Origin: Pseudolysinimonas yzui
GTDB taxonomy: Bacteria > Actinomycetota > Actinomycetes > Actinomycetales > Microbacteriaceae
Assembly: GCF_014653215.1 (NCBI RefSeq)
Contig: NZ_BNAI01000001.1
Coordinates: 851,949-915,948 of the forward strand
Direction of reading: 5' to 3'
Length of the DNA stretch: 64,000 nt
The translations under genes and the position numbers were made by a program. The notes below the pieces were generated by a model. The model was not told where the DNA came from, ran no database searches, and worked only from the letters and a program-made list of their open reading frames with translations. Positions within the stretch are counted from its first letter, which is position 1. The number at the start of each line of letters is the position of its first letter. This document shows, one piece after another, positions 8,697 through 16,887 of this stretch.

Positions 8697-9588
8697 GTGG
8701 TGCGAAGAAGCCGGGAGTGATGCCCTTGAGCGCCTCGGTCAGTTCGCTCGGGATGATCCACAACTTGTTGGATTCGCCCTCTGCCAACTTCGGCAGCGTC
8801 TGCAGGTACTGGTACGCGAGCAGCTTGCTGTCGGGGTTGCCGGCGTGGATGGCGCCGAAGACCGTCGTGATCGCCTCGGCTTCACCCTGTGCGCGCAGCA
8901 CGGCCGCCTTGGCGTCACCCTCGGCGCGGAGGATCTCGGACTGCCGCATGCCCTCCGCTTCGAGGATCTGCGACTGCTTGGTGCCTTCGGCGGTGAGGAT
9001 CGCGGCGCGGCGGTCGCGCTCGGCGCGCATCTGCTTCTCCATCGAGTCCTGGATACTCACCGGCGGGTCGATCGCCTTGAGCTCGACACGACCGACGCGG
9101 ATGCCCCATTTGCCGGTCGACTCGTCGAGCACCACGCGCAGCTGGCCGTTGATGTTGTCGCGGGAGGTCAGCGCCTCTTCCAGGTTGAGGCCACCGACCA
9201 CGTTGCGGAGTGTCGTCGTCGTGAGCTGCTCGACCGCACCGAGGTAGTTGGCGATCTCGTAGGTCGCGGCCCGGGCGTCGTTCACCTGGAAGAAGACGAC
9301 GGTGTCGATCGACACGACGAGGTTGTCTTCGGTGATGACCGGCTGCGGCGGGAACGAGACGACCTGCTCGCGCATGTCGACGAGCGGACGCAGCCGATCG
9401 ATGAACGGCACGAGGATGTTGAGGCCCGGGTTGAGCGTCTTGTGATAGCGGCCGAGCCGCTCGACGATGCCGGCATACGCCTGCGGGATGATGCGGATCG
9501 AGCGAGCGATGATCGTGAACACGAAGATGATCACGACCGCCACGACGATCCACAGGATCACCGAGTTGAAGACTTCGGCGTCGCTCAT
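8674..9588 (-). CDS. SPFH/stomatin-family membrane protein (slipin-like)
   Basis: 304 aa, starting at the ATG that overlaps the nfeD stop (4 bases). One N-terminal membrane helix (residues about 8-28) leads into an SPFH/band 7 domain (RIIPQAYAGIVERLGRYHKTLNPGLNILVPFIDRL) and a long charged coiled-coil region rich in EAEG/RAEG repeats (EAEGMRQSEILRAEGDAKAAVLRAQGEAEA). Such proteins oligomerise on the membrane and organise microdomains or hold proteases. The fixed partner in bacteria is an NfeD protein, which is directly upstream. Confidence 0.92.
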   Translation of the reverse strand: MSDAEVFNSVILWIVVAVVIIFVFTIIARSIRIIPQAYAGIVERLGRYHKTLNPGLNILVPFIDRLRPLVDMREQVVSFPPQPVITEDNLVVSIDTVVFFQVNDARAATYEIANYLGAVEQLTTTTLRNVVGGLNLEEALTSRDNINGQLRVVLDESTGKWGIRVGRVELKAIDPPVSIQDSMEKQMRAERDRRAAILTAEGTKQSQILEAEGMRQSEILRAEGDAKAAVLRAQGEAEAITTVFGAIHAGNPDSKLLAYQYLQTLPKLAEGESNKLWIIPSELTEALKGITPGFFAPRDTPPAK

Positions 9589-10064
9589 GAGATCTGTCCT
9601 TCTTTTCGGGGCGCCGGGACGACCACGGCGGTCGCCCCCTCGATGGCGGTGACGACGACGCGATCGCCCTCGATGAGTTCGCCGTCGAGACCGTCGACCA
9701 GGCGCGCGGTCCACGTCTCACCGTTCGCGAGCTTCACCTGGCTGCGCGAGGCGTTCTCGGTGACGACGACGCCGGTGAGCCCCACGAGTGCCTCGACGTT
9801 GCTGAGGGTGGGATCACCGCCCTTGCGGAACGCCCGCAGCAGCGGCGGCCGCACGACGAAGAGCAGCAGCAGCGCGAGGATGCCCGCGACGACGATCTGC
9901 GCCCAGAGCGGAGCCTGGAAGAATCCGGCGACGAGCCCGCCGAGACTGCCGCCGGCCAGCATGAGGAAGGTGAAGTCGAGAGTGAACACCTCGATGATCA
10001 CGAAGATCAGAATGAGGGCGAGCCACAAGACCCAGCCCCACTGAACCAGGAACTCTCCCGACAT
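9585..10064 (-). CDS. NfeD-family membrane protein
   Basis: 159 aa. Three hydrophobic segments (residues about 8-30, 33-48, 54-74) precede a small soluble beta-barrel of the OB-fold NfeD type (ALVGLTGVVVT...GDRVVVTAIEGATAVVVP). There is no N-terminal ClpP-like protease domain, so this is the short NfeD1b-like form that partners slipins. It overlaps the stomatin gene by 4 bases. Its start lies back to back with the dehydrogenase gene at 10101, leaving only 36 bases for both promoters. Confidence 0.9.
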   Translation of the reverse strand: MSGEFLVQWGWVLWLALILIFVIIEVFTLDFTFLMLAGGSLGGLVAGFFQAPLWAQIVVAGILALLLLFVVRPPLLRAFRKGGDPTLSNVEALVGLTGVVVTENASRSQVKLANGETWTARLVDGLDGELIEGDRVVVTAIEGATAVVVPAPRKEGQIS

Positions 10065-10100
10065 GTGTCGAAACTAGCAGACCGGCTAGTCTCAGTGACC

Positions 10101-10877
10101 GTGAGCATCGACCCCGTTCTGCCCGCCGGATCCCTGTCCGGAAAGCGCGCCCTCGTCACCGGATCCTCCCGGGGCATCGGCGCCGACACCGCCAAGTACC
10201 TCGCCGCCGCCGGCGCCAAGGTGGCGATCAACTACCGCAACAAGGAGGCTCGAGCCCTCAAGCTCGTGTCCGAGATCACGGCTGCCGGAGGCGAGGCGAT
10301 CGCGATCGGCGGCGACCTCACGGATGCGCCGTCGGTCGACGCGATGTTCCAGACCGTCGCCGACGCCTGGGGCGGCCTCGACATCCTCGTGCTCAACGCC
10401 TCGGGCGGCATGGAGGGCGGCATGGCCGAGGACTACGCCCTGCAGCTCAACCGCGACGCGCAGGTGCGTGCGCTCGAGACGGCGCTGCCACTGCTCGGCG
10501 AAGGCTCACGCGTCGTGTTCGTGACGAGCCACCAGGCCCACTTCATCCACACCGTGCCGACGATGCCGGAGTACCAGAAGGTCGCCGAGAGCAAGCGCGC
10601 CGGCGAGGATGCCCTCCGGGAGCGCATCCCGACGCTGGATGCCGCGGGCATCGGCTTCGTCGTCGTCTCGGGCGACATGATCGAGGGCACCATCACCGCG
10701 ACCCTGCTCGACCGCGCGCGCCCCGGCGCGATCGACGCCCGCCGCGAAGACGCCGGACGCCTCTACACGGTGAGCGAGTTCGCCGCCGAGGTCGCCCGTG
10801 CCGCCGTGGACCCGCTGCCGGAGGGCCGCATCCGCTATGTCGGCGACGTGAGCGGCTTCCTCAACCCGCACCGCTGA
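10101..10877 (+). CDS. Short-chain dehydrogenase/reductase family protein
   Basis: 258 aa from the GTG at 10101; GTGs at 10065 and 10095 are also in frame but the first lies on the nfeD start. TAGTCT at 10087-10092 could be a -10 box. The Rossmann motif TGSSRGIGADTAKYL (near residue 21) and the NASGG turn identify an SDR. The usual active-site YxxxK is not found: the region reads PEYQKVAESKRAGEDAL, with valine where tyrosine is expected and a tyrosine four residues earlier. Substrate unknown; a non-catalytic or altered role is possible. A Nudix gene follows after 8 bases. Confidence 0.8.
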   Translation: MSIDPVLPAGSLSGKRALVTGSSRGIGADTAKYLAAAGAKVAINYRNKEARALKLVSEITAAGGEAIAIGGDLTDAPSVDAMFQTVADAWGGLDILVLNASGGMEGGMAEDYALQLNRDAQVRALETALPLLGEGSRVVFVTSHQAHFIHTVPTMPEYQKVAESKRAGEDALRERIPTLDAAGIGFVVVSGDMIEGTITATLLDRARPGAIDARREDAGRLYTVSEFAAEVARAAVDPLPEGRIRYVGDVSGFLNPHR

Positions 10878-10885
10878 GGCGCGCC

Positions 10886-11350
10886 GTGCCCAATCTCCAC
10901 GCGCATCGCCTCACCTCGCGGGTGCTGCTGTTCGACCGCGACGACCGGGTGCTGTTGTTCCTGACGGCGGCGCCCGACTCGTCCCGGCGGGCACGCTGGA
11001 TCACCCCCGGCGGGGGAGTGGACCCCGGTGAGTCCCACCACGAGGCGGCGCTGCGCGAGCTCGACGAAGAGACCGGCCTGCGCCTCGAGGTCCTGACCGG
11101 TCCGGTGTGGTCGCACGACTTCGACGTCGAGTGGGATTCTGCCGACCACGACACCGGACATGCGGAGTTCTACACCGCGGTCGTCGACGCCTTCGAGCCC
11201 TCCGACGCGAACTGGACCGACGACGAGCGGATCGACGTGAGCGAGCACCGCTGGTGGACGCTGGCGGAGCTGCTCGCGGAGCGCCCGCCGTTCGAACCGA
11301 AAGAACTCATCGACCTCATCCGCCGGCAACTGCCGTCGTGCCAGGCGTGA
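10886..11350 (+). CDS. Nudix hydrolase
   Basis: 154 aa, GTG start. A complete Nudix box is present at residues about 35-57: GGGVDPGESHHEAALRELDEETGL (read as Gx5Ex7REUxEExGU with L in place of one U). The box binds Mg2+ and cleaves nucleoside diphosphates linked to another group. Specificity cannot be read from sequence. The protein ends LIDLIRRQLPSCQA and overlaps the 3' end of the convergent reductase gene by 35 bases. Confidence 0.88.
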   Translation: MPNLHAHRLTSRVLLFDRDDRVLLFLTAAPDSSRRARWITPGGGVDPGESHHEAALRELDEETGLRLEVLTGPVWSHDFDVEWDSADHDTGHAEFYTAVVDAFEPSDANWTDDERIDVSEHRWWTLAELLAERPPFEPKELIDLIRRQLPSCQA

Positions 11351-11894
11351 CCGCGTAGACCAGTCGCGCGAACTGGCCGACCTTCTCGGCCGAGACCAGT
11401 TGCAAGCGGTCCGACTCGACCCGGCGCGGAAAGAGGGGGGCGCCGCCGGTGAGCGCGACCGGCGCGACGGACAGCGCGATCTCATCGAGCGCTCCTGCGT
11501 CGAAGAACTGCCCCGCGAGATCGCCCCCGCCGATGACCCAGATGTCGCCGTCACCCGCGGCGTGCCGGATGGCGGGGAGTGCGTCGGCCACCGATCCACT
11601 CACGAACCGGATGTCGGCACCGGTCGGCGTCGGGAGCTGCCGCGTCGTGAACACGAAAGTCGGCCGGTCTCGGTGGAAGTCGGCCCACTTCTCAAGGTGT
11701 TCGAGCAGACCGAGCTCGGCGAGCATCCACTCGTAAGTCGTCGACCCTTCTACCAGCACGGTCGCGTTCGCGGGCAGGAGCGCGGCGTCGGGTTGTTCGC
11801 CGTCCTCGACCGCGAACAGCCAGGCGAGGGAGTTGTTCTCGTCGGCGATCCAGCCGTTGATCGTCGTGGCGGTGTCGAACAGGATCTTGCCCAT
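11316..11894 (-). CDS. Dihydrofolate reductase/RibD C-terminal family protein
   Basis: 192 aa, ATG start. N-terminal ILFDTATTINGWIADENNSLAWL and the later VIGGGDLAGQFFDAGALDEIALSVAPVALTGGAPLFP match the stand-alone RibD C-terminal/DHFR-like reductase family that binds NADPH. Members are common in actinobacteria with mostly unknown substrates; the bifunctional deaminase half of RibD is absent, so riboflavin synthesis is not implied. It stands alone between a convergent Nudix gene and the terminator of the liv operon. Confidence 0.8.
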   Translation of the reverse strand: MGKILFDTATTINGWIADENNSLAWLFAVEDGEQPDAALLPANATVLVEGSTTYEWMLAELGLLEHLEKWADFHRDRPTFVFTTRQLPTPTGADIRFVSGSVADALPAIRHAAGDGDIWVIGGGDLAGQFFDAGALDEIALSVAPVALTGGAPLFPRRVESDRLQLVSAEKVGQFARLVYAVTPGTTAVAGG

Positions 11895-11931
11895 GCCGCA
11901 ACGCTAGGCGCGACATCCGACGCTCATGAGG

Positions 11932-11963
11932 GAACGCCCCGGACCTCGCGGCCCGGGGCGTTC
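11932..11963 (-). terminator. hairpin terminator of the liv operon
   Basis: An 11-bp perfect stem, GAACGCCCCGG (11932-11942) with CCGGGGCGTTC (11953-11963), and a 10-base loop sit 14 bases after the livJ stop codon on the minus strand. There is no T-run. Position and stability make it the likely end of the livGFHMJ transcript. Confidence 0.75.
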
Positions 11964-11976
11964 TCGTCACTCGGTG

Positions 11977-13221
11977 TTACTGGACCGGGCCGTAGCCGGT
12001 GCCGTTGAACTGCACCAGGTTGAGTCCCTGGATCGCGGGCAGCGTCGGGTCGGTCGTGTTGACGGTGATGCCGTCGAGCAGCAGCGGTGCCTGGAAGTCC
12101 TCGATCGAGTGCAGCGCCTCCATGAAGCTGTCGCGCGTCGGCTCGGTCATTCCCAGGAACGCCTGTTCGAGGATCGCGCCCTCGGCGTAGCTCCACGCGC
12201 AGTGCGGCGTGTAGGTCGGCGCGATCTCCGCACCGTACTCGGCGAAGGCCTCGTTGAAGGCGATGACGTCCTCGTCCTCGGCGAACGTCGGCGACACCGG
12301 AACCTTCGACAGCGACGTGGTGTAGACCGCCGGGTAGGCGGCCCCGTTGCCCGGGATGACGACCGTCGCCGGCGTCGAGGTGTTCGACGGCAGGAAGATC
12401 TCCGGCAGCCAGCCGAGCGACTGTGCCTTGGTCAGCACGCCGACCTGCAGCGGGGTGACCGACACGGCGCTCAGCAGAGCGTCGGCACCCGAAGCCGCGA
12501 GTTCCGTGACCTGCCCGTCGAGGGTCGGATCGGTCGGCTCGTACGTCGCGGACGCGACGACCTCGACATCGGTTCCCTCGATGGCCGCCTCGAACCCGGC
12601 CACGTAGTCGTCGCCGTAGTCGTCGTTCTGCGACAGAACCGCAACCGTGACCTCGCCGCGCTCGGCGAGGAGCTCACCGAAGGCGAAGCCTTCGCTGTAG
12701 TACGTCGGGAGCAGACCGAAGGTCCAGGGGTTCGTCTCCTGGTCCGACGAGAACATCGTCGCGCCGGTGACCAGCAAGACCTGCGGGATCTCGTCCTCAT
12801 TGGCGATCGGCAGGATCGCCGCGTTCGTCGGGGTGCCCAGGGCGCCGACGTACGCGAAGATGCCGTCATCCACCAGCTGGCGGAAGTTCGACACGGCCTT
12901 CGCCGGGTCGTACACGTCATCGAGGTAGGTGAGTTCGACGGTGCGCGTGTTGCCGTCGCCGAACTCGAAACCGCCCGCGGCGTTGCCCGCCTCGAGGTAG
13001 GTGTAGAGCCCGGCCACCGTGCAGGAGCCCGGGCCGGCCGTCGGGCCGCTCAGCGGGCTGCTGATCCCCAGGCTCAGGGTGGTGTCGGTGATTCCCGGGC
13101 TGGCCTCGGCGGGGCCGGCGTCGCCGTCGCCCTCACGGGTGCATCCCGTGATGAGCAGGGCGGCGATGGCGCCCGTGGCGACGACGCCGCCGATGCGGCT
13201 CGCGTTACGGAGGTTCATCAT
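11977..13221 (-). CDS. livJ: Branched-chain amino acid-type ABC transporter substrate-binding lipoprotein
   Basis: 414 aa. The N terminus is a lipoprotein signal peptide: positively charged start, hydrophobic stretch and lipobox ITGC with the acylated cysteine at residue 27. The mature part has the periplasmic-binding type I fold of the Leu/Ile/Val receptors (LGISSPLSGPTAGPGSC..., GTPTNAAILPIANEDEIPQVLLVTGA). It should capture the substrate outside the cell and hand it to LivH/LivM. The ligand may be a branched-chain amino acid, an amide or an aromatic acid; related receptors bind all of these. The stop of livM overlaps its start by 4 bases. Confidence 0.88.
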   Translation of the reverse strand: MMNLRNASRIGGVVATGAIAALLITGCTREGDGDAGPAEASPGITDTTLSLGISSPLSGPTAGPGSCTVAGLYTYLEAGNAAGGFEFGDGNTRTVELTYLDDVYDPAKAVSNFRQLVDDGIFAYVGALGTPTNAAILPIANEDEIPQVLLVTGATMFSSDQETNPWTFGLLPTYYSEGFAFGELLAERGEVTVAVLSQNDDYGDDYVAGFEAAIEGTDVEVVASATYEPTDPTLDGQVTELAASGADALLSAVSVTPLQVGVLTKAQSLGWLPEIFLPSNTSTPATVVIPGNGAAYPAVYTTSLSKVPVSPTFAEDEDVIAFNEAFAEYGAEIAPTYTPHCAWSYAEGAILEQAFLGMTEPTRDSFMEALHSIEDFQAPLLLDGITVNTTDPTLPAIQGLNLVQFNGTGYGPVQ

Positions 13222-14312
13222 TGACCTTGCCTCTTTCTGTTCTTCTCGGTGGACTTCGGACCGGTGGCGGTGGGCGCGAGCGCCCCATCCGAAGGGTTCT
13301 GGGGAGTTTCGGCGTCTCGGGCTGGCGCGTTGCCGCGGCGGCGGAGTGAACGCAGGACCTGCGCGATCCGGCGGGGGAGCGAGACGACGCCGCCGGGAAC
13401 GAGGAAGAGCACCGCGAGCAGGATGGCGCCGGAGAACAGCGCCGTCAGCGACGGGTTGATCTCGTTCGCGAGGTTGGGCACGAGCACGAAGTAGATCGCG
13501 GCGAAGATCGTGCCGAGGATGCTGGCGGAGCCGCCGATGACCATCGCCGCGACCATGTTGATCGAGGTGTGGAACGACATGGTCTCAGGGGAGGTGTACT
13601 GCACGACGCCGAGGTACAGAAAACCGGCGACGCCGCCGAAGAGCGACGCGATCGTGAAGGCGAGCACCTTGTACCGGTAGGGCGAGATGCCGATCGAGAT
13701 GGCGACGGCTTCGTTCTCCTTCACGATGCGGAAGGCGCGGCCCATGCGTCCCCGTACGAGGTTGCGGGCCAGGAGGAACATGAGCGCCGCGATGATGACG
13801 ACGACGTAGTAGCGCCACTGGTCGTTCTCGAGGAATCCTTCGTTCCACTCCGGGGCGCTGAGCCACCGCACGGTGGTGCCTTGCGAACCGCCGGTGAACT
13901 CGCGGAAGCGCTTCGCCAGGGGGATGCCGATGATCGGGAGGGCGATCGTCACCATCGCCAACGCGAGACCGCGCAGGCGGGCGGCGGCGAGAGCGATGAT
14001 GAGGCCGACGATCGCGGGCACGACGGCGCAGAGCAGGAAGATCAACGGGATCGGCCAGCCTTCGGTCACCCCATAGGCGGCGATGTAGGCCCCGAGGCCG
14101 AGGAAGGCGCTCTGGCCGAGCGACACCTGGCCGGTGTAGCCCATGACGATGTTGAGCCCGAGGATCGCGACGGCGAACACGGCCATCAGCGACAGCTGGT
14201 AGTTCACGAACTTGCTCGAGATCAACGGCAGCACGATGAGCAGCGCCGCGACGGCGACGCCGATAGCGAGGCGAACCCAGCGGTTCGTCGTGAGTCTCGT
14301 CAGCGATTTCAT
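13218..14312 (-). CDS. livM: Branched-chain amino acid-type ABC transporter permease LivM
   Basis: 364 aa with about 8-9 hydrophobic segments between residues 12 and 320. The LivM signature GYTGQVSLGQSAFLGLGAYIAAY (residues about 58-80) and the permease coupling region VKENEAVAISIGISPYRYKVLAFTIASLFGGVAGFLY are clear. The last 45 residues are a charged, low-complexity cytoplasmic tail (SLRRRGNAPARDAETPQNPSDGA...) longer than usual for the family. It starts at the last base of livH and overlaps livJ by 4 bases. Confidence 0.9.
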   Translation of the reverse strand: MKSLTRLTTNRWVRLAIGVAVAALLIVLPLISSKFVNYQLSLMAVFAVAILGLNIVMGYTGQVSLGQSAFLGLGAYIAAYGVTEGWPIPLIFLLCAVVPAIVGLIIALAAARLRGLALAMVTIALPIIGIPLAKRFREFTGGSQGTTVRWLSAPEWNEGFLENDQWRYYVVVIIAALMFLLARNLVRGRMGRAFRIVKENEAVAISIGISPYRYKVLAFTIASLFGGVAGFLYLGVVQYTSPETMSFHTSINMVAAMVIGGSASILGTIFAAIYFVLVPNLANEINPSLTALFSGAILLAVLFLVPGGVVSLPRRIAQVLRSLRRRGNAPARDAETPQNPSDGALAPTATGPKSTEKNRKRQGQ

Positions 14313-15193
14313 CAGACGCGCACCACGACCTTCCGTCCGAAGAGCCCCTGGGGTCGCACGATCAGGATGATGATCATCACCACGAACGGAACGGCGATCT
14401 TCAGGTCATTGCCGACGATGTCGATGTAGGCGCCGGCCAGATTCTCGATCACACCGATGAACCAGGCCGCGATGACGGCACCCTGGGGAGAGTCGAGCCC
14501 GCCGAGGATCGCCGCCGCGAGCGCGTAGACGAGCACGAAGTCGAGCATCCCGGGCGAGACGAACAGTTGCGGTGCGACCAGCACGCCGGCGATGACGCCG
14601 AGCACGGAGGCCAGGCCCCAGCCGATCATGAGCAGCCAGCTCACCGGCAGGCCCGAGAGGGATGCCGACACCGGGTTGTCGGCGACGGCGCGCATCGCGA
14701 GCCCGAGTTTCGTGCCGCGGAACAGCACCTGCAGCAGCACGACGACGAGCGCGAGCACGACGATCGTGCCGATCGACCGGAGGCTGACGAACACGCCGGC
14801 GATGTTGAGGGTCTCCAGGCCGAAGAACGACGGGAACTGGCGGGGTTCATAGCCGAAGAAGAAGGCCGCGACGCCGCCGAGCAGCACGAACAGGCCGATC
14901 GTCACGACGACCGCCGTGTCGGGGTCGCCCCGTTCGAACGGCCGCACGATAACCCGCTCGAGAACGGCGCCGAGCGCGAAGGCGAAGACGATCGCGCCGA
15001 GGATCGCCAGCGCGAGCGGGGCGCCGGCGTCGAACAGGGCGTAGGCGACGAAGGTCGACAGCACCGCCATCCCGCCCTGGGCGAAGTTGATGAGGCCGGT
15101 CGCCCGGTTCACGAGCACGATCGCCAGGGCGAGCGCACCGTAGATCGAGCCGGTGGCGAGACCTTCGATGACGAGCTGGATGAAGTACTCCAT
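14312..15193 (-). CDS. livH: Branched-chain amino acid-type ABC transporter permease LivH
   Basis: 293 aa from the ATG at 15193; the longer open frame upstream lies inside livF and was rejected. The N terminus MEYFIQLVIEGLATGSIYGALALAIVLVNRATGLINFAQGGMAVLSTF is the standard LivH opening with the FAQGG motif. The EAA-like coupling segment MRAVADNPVSASLSGLPVSWLLMIGWGLASVLGVIAGVL follows in the second half. It pairs with LivM to form the membrane channel. One base separates it from the livF stop. Confidence 0.92.
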   Translation of the reverse strand: MEYFIQLVIEGLATGSIYGALALAIVLVNRATGLINFAQGGMAVLSTFVAYALFDAGAPLALAILGAIVFAFALGAVLERVIVRPFERGDPDTAVVVTIGLFVLLGGVAAFFFGYEPRQFPSFFGLETLNIAGVFVSLRSIGTIVVLALVVVLLQVLFRGTKLGLAMRAVADNPVSASLSGLPVSWLLMIGWGLASVLGVIAGVLVAPQLFVSPGMLDFVLVYALAAAILGGLDSPQGAVIAAWFIGVIENLAGAYIDIVGNDLKIAVPFVVMIIILIVRPQGLFGRKVVVRV

Positions 15194-15194
15194 G

Positions 15195-15905
15195 TCAGCC
15201 TCCCAGGTACGCGCGGCGCACCTCGTCGAGGCCCATGAGCTCGTCACGCGAGCCACTGAGCGAGGTCTTTCCGGTCTCCAGCACGATCGCGTGGTCGACG
15301 ACCGAGAAGGCCAGCATCGCGTTCTGCTCGACCACCACCATCGCCACGCCCTGCTCGCTGCGCAGCCGCCGGATCGCCTGGTACACCCGCTGGGCGGTGC
15401 TCGGCGCCAGGCCGAGGGATGCCTCATCCAGCAGGATCAGGCGCGGCTTGGCCATGATCGCGCGCGCGATCGCGAGCATCTGCTGCTCGCCGCCGGAGAG
15501 CGCCGACGCATTCGACCCGATGCGTTCCCGCAGGTTCGGGAACAGGTCGAGGCACAGGTCCAGATCGGCCGCGACCCCTTTGCGGTCCTTGCGCAGGTAA
15601 GCACCGACCCGCAGGTTGTCGCGCACCGAGAGGTCGCCGAGGGTGCCGCGCCCCTCCGGCACGTGTGCGATGCCGAGCGCCGCGACCTTGTCGGGGCGGT
15701 ATCCGGTGATGTCCCGCCCGTCGTAGGTGATCTTGCCGCCGGTGGCGACCATCCCGCTGATCGCACGCAACGTGGTCGTCTTGCCGGCACCGTTCGCGCC
15801 GAGGATGCCCGCGGCGGCGTTTTCACCGACCCGGAACGAGATGCCGTGCAGCACCTGCGCGTGGCCGTACGACGCCGTCACGTCCTCGAGTTCAAGCAGC
15901 GTCAC
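15195..15905 (-). CDS. livF: ABC transporter ATP-binding protein LivF
   Basis: 236 aa. Walker A GANGAGKTTTL (residues about 36-46), Q-loop region, signature SALSGGEQQMLAIARAIM (near 135) and Walker B LILLDEASLGLAP (near 156) make a complete ATPase. The short C terminus and VPEGRGTLGDLSVRDNL are typical of LivF rather than LivG. It starts inside the livG 3' end (14-base overlap) and supplies one of the two nucleotide-binding domains of the transporter. Confidence 0.93.
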   Translation of the reverse strand: MTLLELEDVTASYGHAQVLHGISFRVGENAAAGILGANGAGKTTTLRAISGMVATGGKITYDGRDITGYRPDKVAALGIAHVPEGRGTLGDLSVRDNLRVGAYLRKDRKGVAADLDLCLDLFPNLRERIGSNASALSGGEQQMLAIARAIMAKPRLILLDEASLGLAPSTAQRVYQAIRRLRSEQGVAMVVVEQNAMLAFSVVDHAIVLETGKTSLSGSRDELMGLDEVRRAYLGG

Positions 15906-16680
15906 CGTCGGCCACCTCCTTGCCCAGGTAGGCCTCGACGACGCGTGGATCGGACTGCGCTTCGGCTGCCGTTCCCTCCATCAGCTTCGCGCCGTGGTCG
16001 AGCACGACCACGCGGTCGGTCAACGCCGAGATGAGCCCCATGTGGTGCTCGACGATCACGATCGTCAGGTCGAAGTCGGCACGCATCGTGCGGACCGACG
16101 CGATGAAGCTCTCCACCTCGGCATGCGACAGGCCGGCGGCCGGCTCGTCGAGCAGAAGCAGTCGCGGATGGGACATCATCGCCCGCACCAGTTCGACTCC
16201 CTTGTGCAAGCCGTGGGACAGCTCGTCGGCGGGGATGTCGGCCGCCCACGCCAGCCCGAATCGTTCGAGCAGGTCACGCGCCTCGGCGCGTGCCTCACGT
16301 TCCCGCCTCATGGTCGGGGGGAGCCGGAGGGCCCAGCTGACCGGGCCGCCCGGGAGGTGGCTGTGGGCGCCGAGGAGCACATTCTCGAGCACCGACGCCT
16401 CCAGCCGCAGGGCCGGATGCTGGAACGTGCGGGCGAGACCGGCGACCTTCGCGAGTCGAGAGGAGTGCACCGCCAGGGTCTCGACGTCGTCGATCCGGAT
16501 CGAGCCCGACGAGGGGCGGTAATGCCCGCTGATGCAGTTGAACAGCGACGTCTTGCCGGCCCCGTTCGGTCCGACGAGGCCGAAGACGGCGCCCGGCTCG
16601 ACCTCGAGGCTCACGTTCTGCAGCACCGAGATCCCGCCGAAGTGCAGGGAGACATCTGTGAGCTTCAGCCGAGCGGCCAT
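15892..16680 (-). CDS. livG: ABC transporter ATP-binding protein LivG
   Basis: 262 aa from the ATG at 16680, which has GGAGG 6-7 bases upstream; the much longer open frame upstream crosses the regulatory region and iclR and was rejected. Walker A GPNGAGKTSLF (residues about 36-46), ARTFQHPALRLEASVLENVLLG and Walker B LLLLDEPAAGLSHAE are present. The ABC signature is unusual: DELSHGLHKGVELVRAMM has SHG in place of the usual SxGxQ pattern. First gene of the liv operon, separated from divergent iclR by about 207 bases. Confidence 0.9.
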   Translation of the reverse strand: MAARLKLTDVSLHFGGISVLQNVSLEVEPGAVFGLVGPNGAGKTSLFNCISGHYRPSSGSIRIDDVETLAVHSSRLAKVAGLARTFQHPALRLEASVLENVLLGAHSHLPGGPVSWALRLPPTMRREREARAEARDLLERFGLAWAADIPADELSHGLHKGVELVRAMMSHPRLLLLDEPAAGLSHAEVESFIASVRTMRADFDLTIVIVEHHMGLISALTDRVVVLDHGAKLMEGTAAEAQSDPRVVEAYLGKEVADGDAA

Positions 16681-16765
16681 ACGCCGTCCTCCGCTTCGTT
16701 GCCGAACGTCGTGGTGGTGGAGGGGTGGTGCCACGGTAACCCGTCGCCTTCCACCCGGCAACCGC

Positions 16766-16785
16766 TTGTCGACAATTTCGTCGAC
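16766..16785. promoter_or_regulatory. candidate regulator operator 1 in the livG leader
   Basis: TTGTCGACAA (16766-16775) is a perfect 10-bp palindrome, and a second GTCGAC occurs 12 bases on (16780-16785). The 12-mer TTGTCGACAATT recurs with one change at 16846-16857. Two near-identical palindromes 80 bp apart between livG and iclR suggest paired sites for the IclR protein and possible DNA looping. Confidence 0.5.
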
Positions 16786-16826
16786 GAAGGTGCTTCGGCC
16801 ACGTCGCCTCCTGCTGTGTGAGGGGA

Positions 16827-16855
16827 AACGTAGGGGAGGGGTAGATTGTTGACAA
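16827..16855 (-). promoter_or_regulatory. livG operon promoter overlapped by operator 2
   Basis: On the minus strand, -35 TTGTCA (16850-16855) and -10 TACGTT (16827-16832, fitting TAnnnT) are separated by 17 bases, giving a leader of about 140 bases before livG. The -35 box is buried in the near-palindrome ATTGTTGACAAT (16845-16856), the second copy of the operator motif. A protein bound there should block the promoter. Confidence 0.55.
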
Positions 16856-16887
16856 TTCGATTCCCAACCAGTGGAAGTCTGTCGCCC

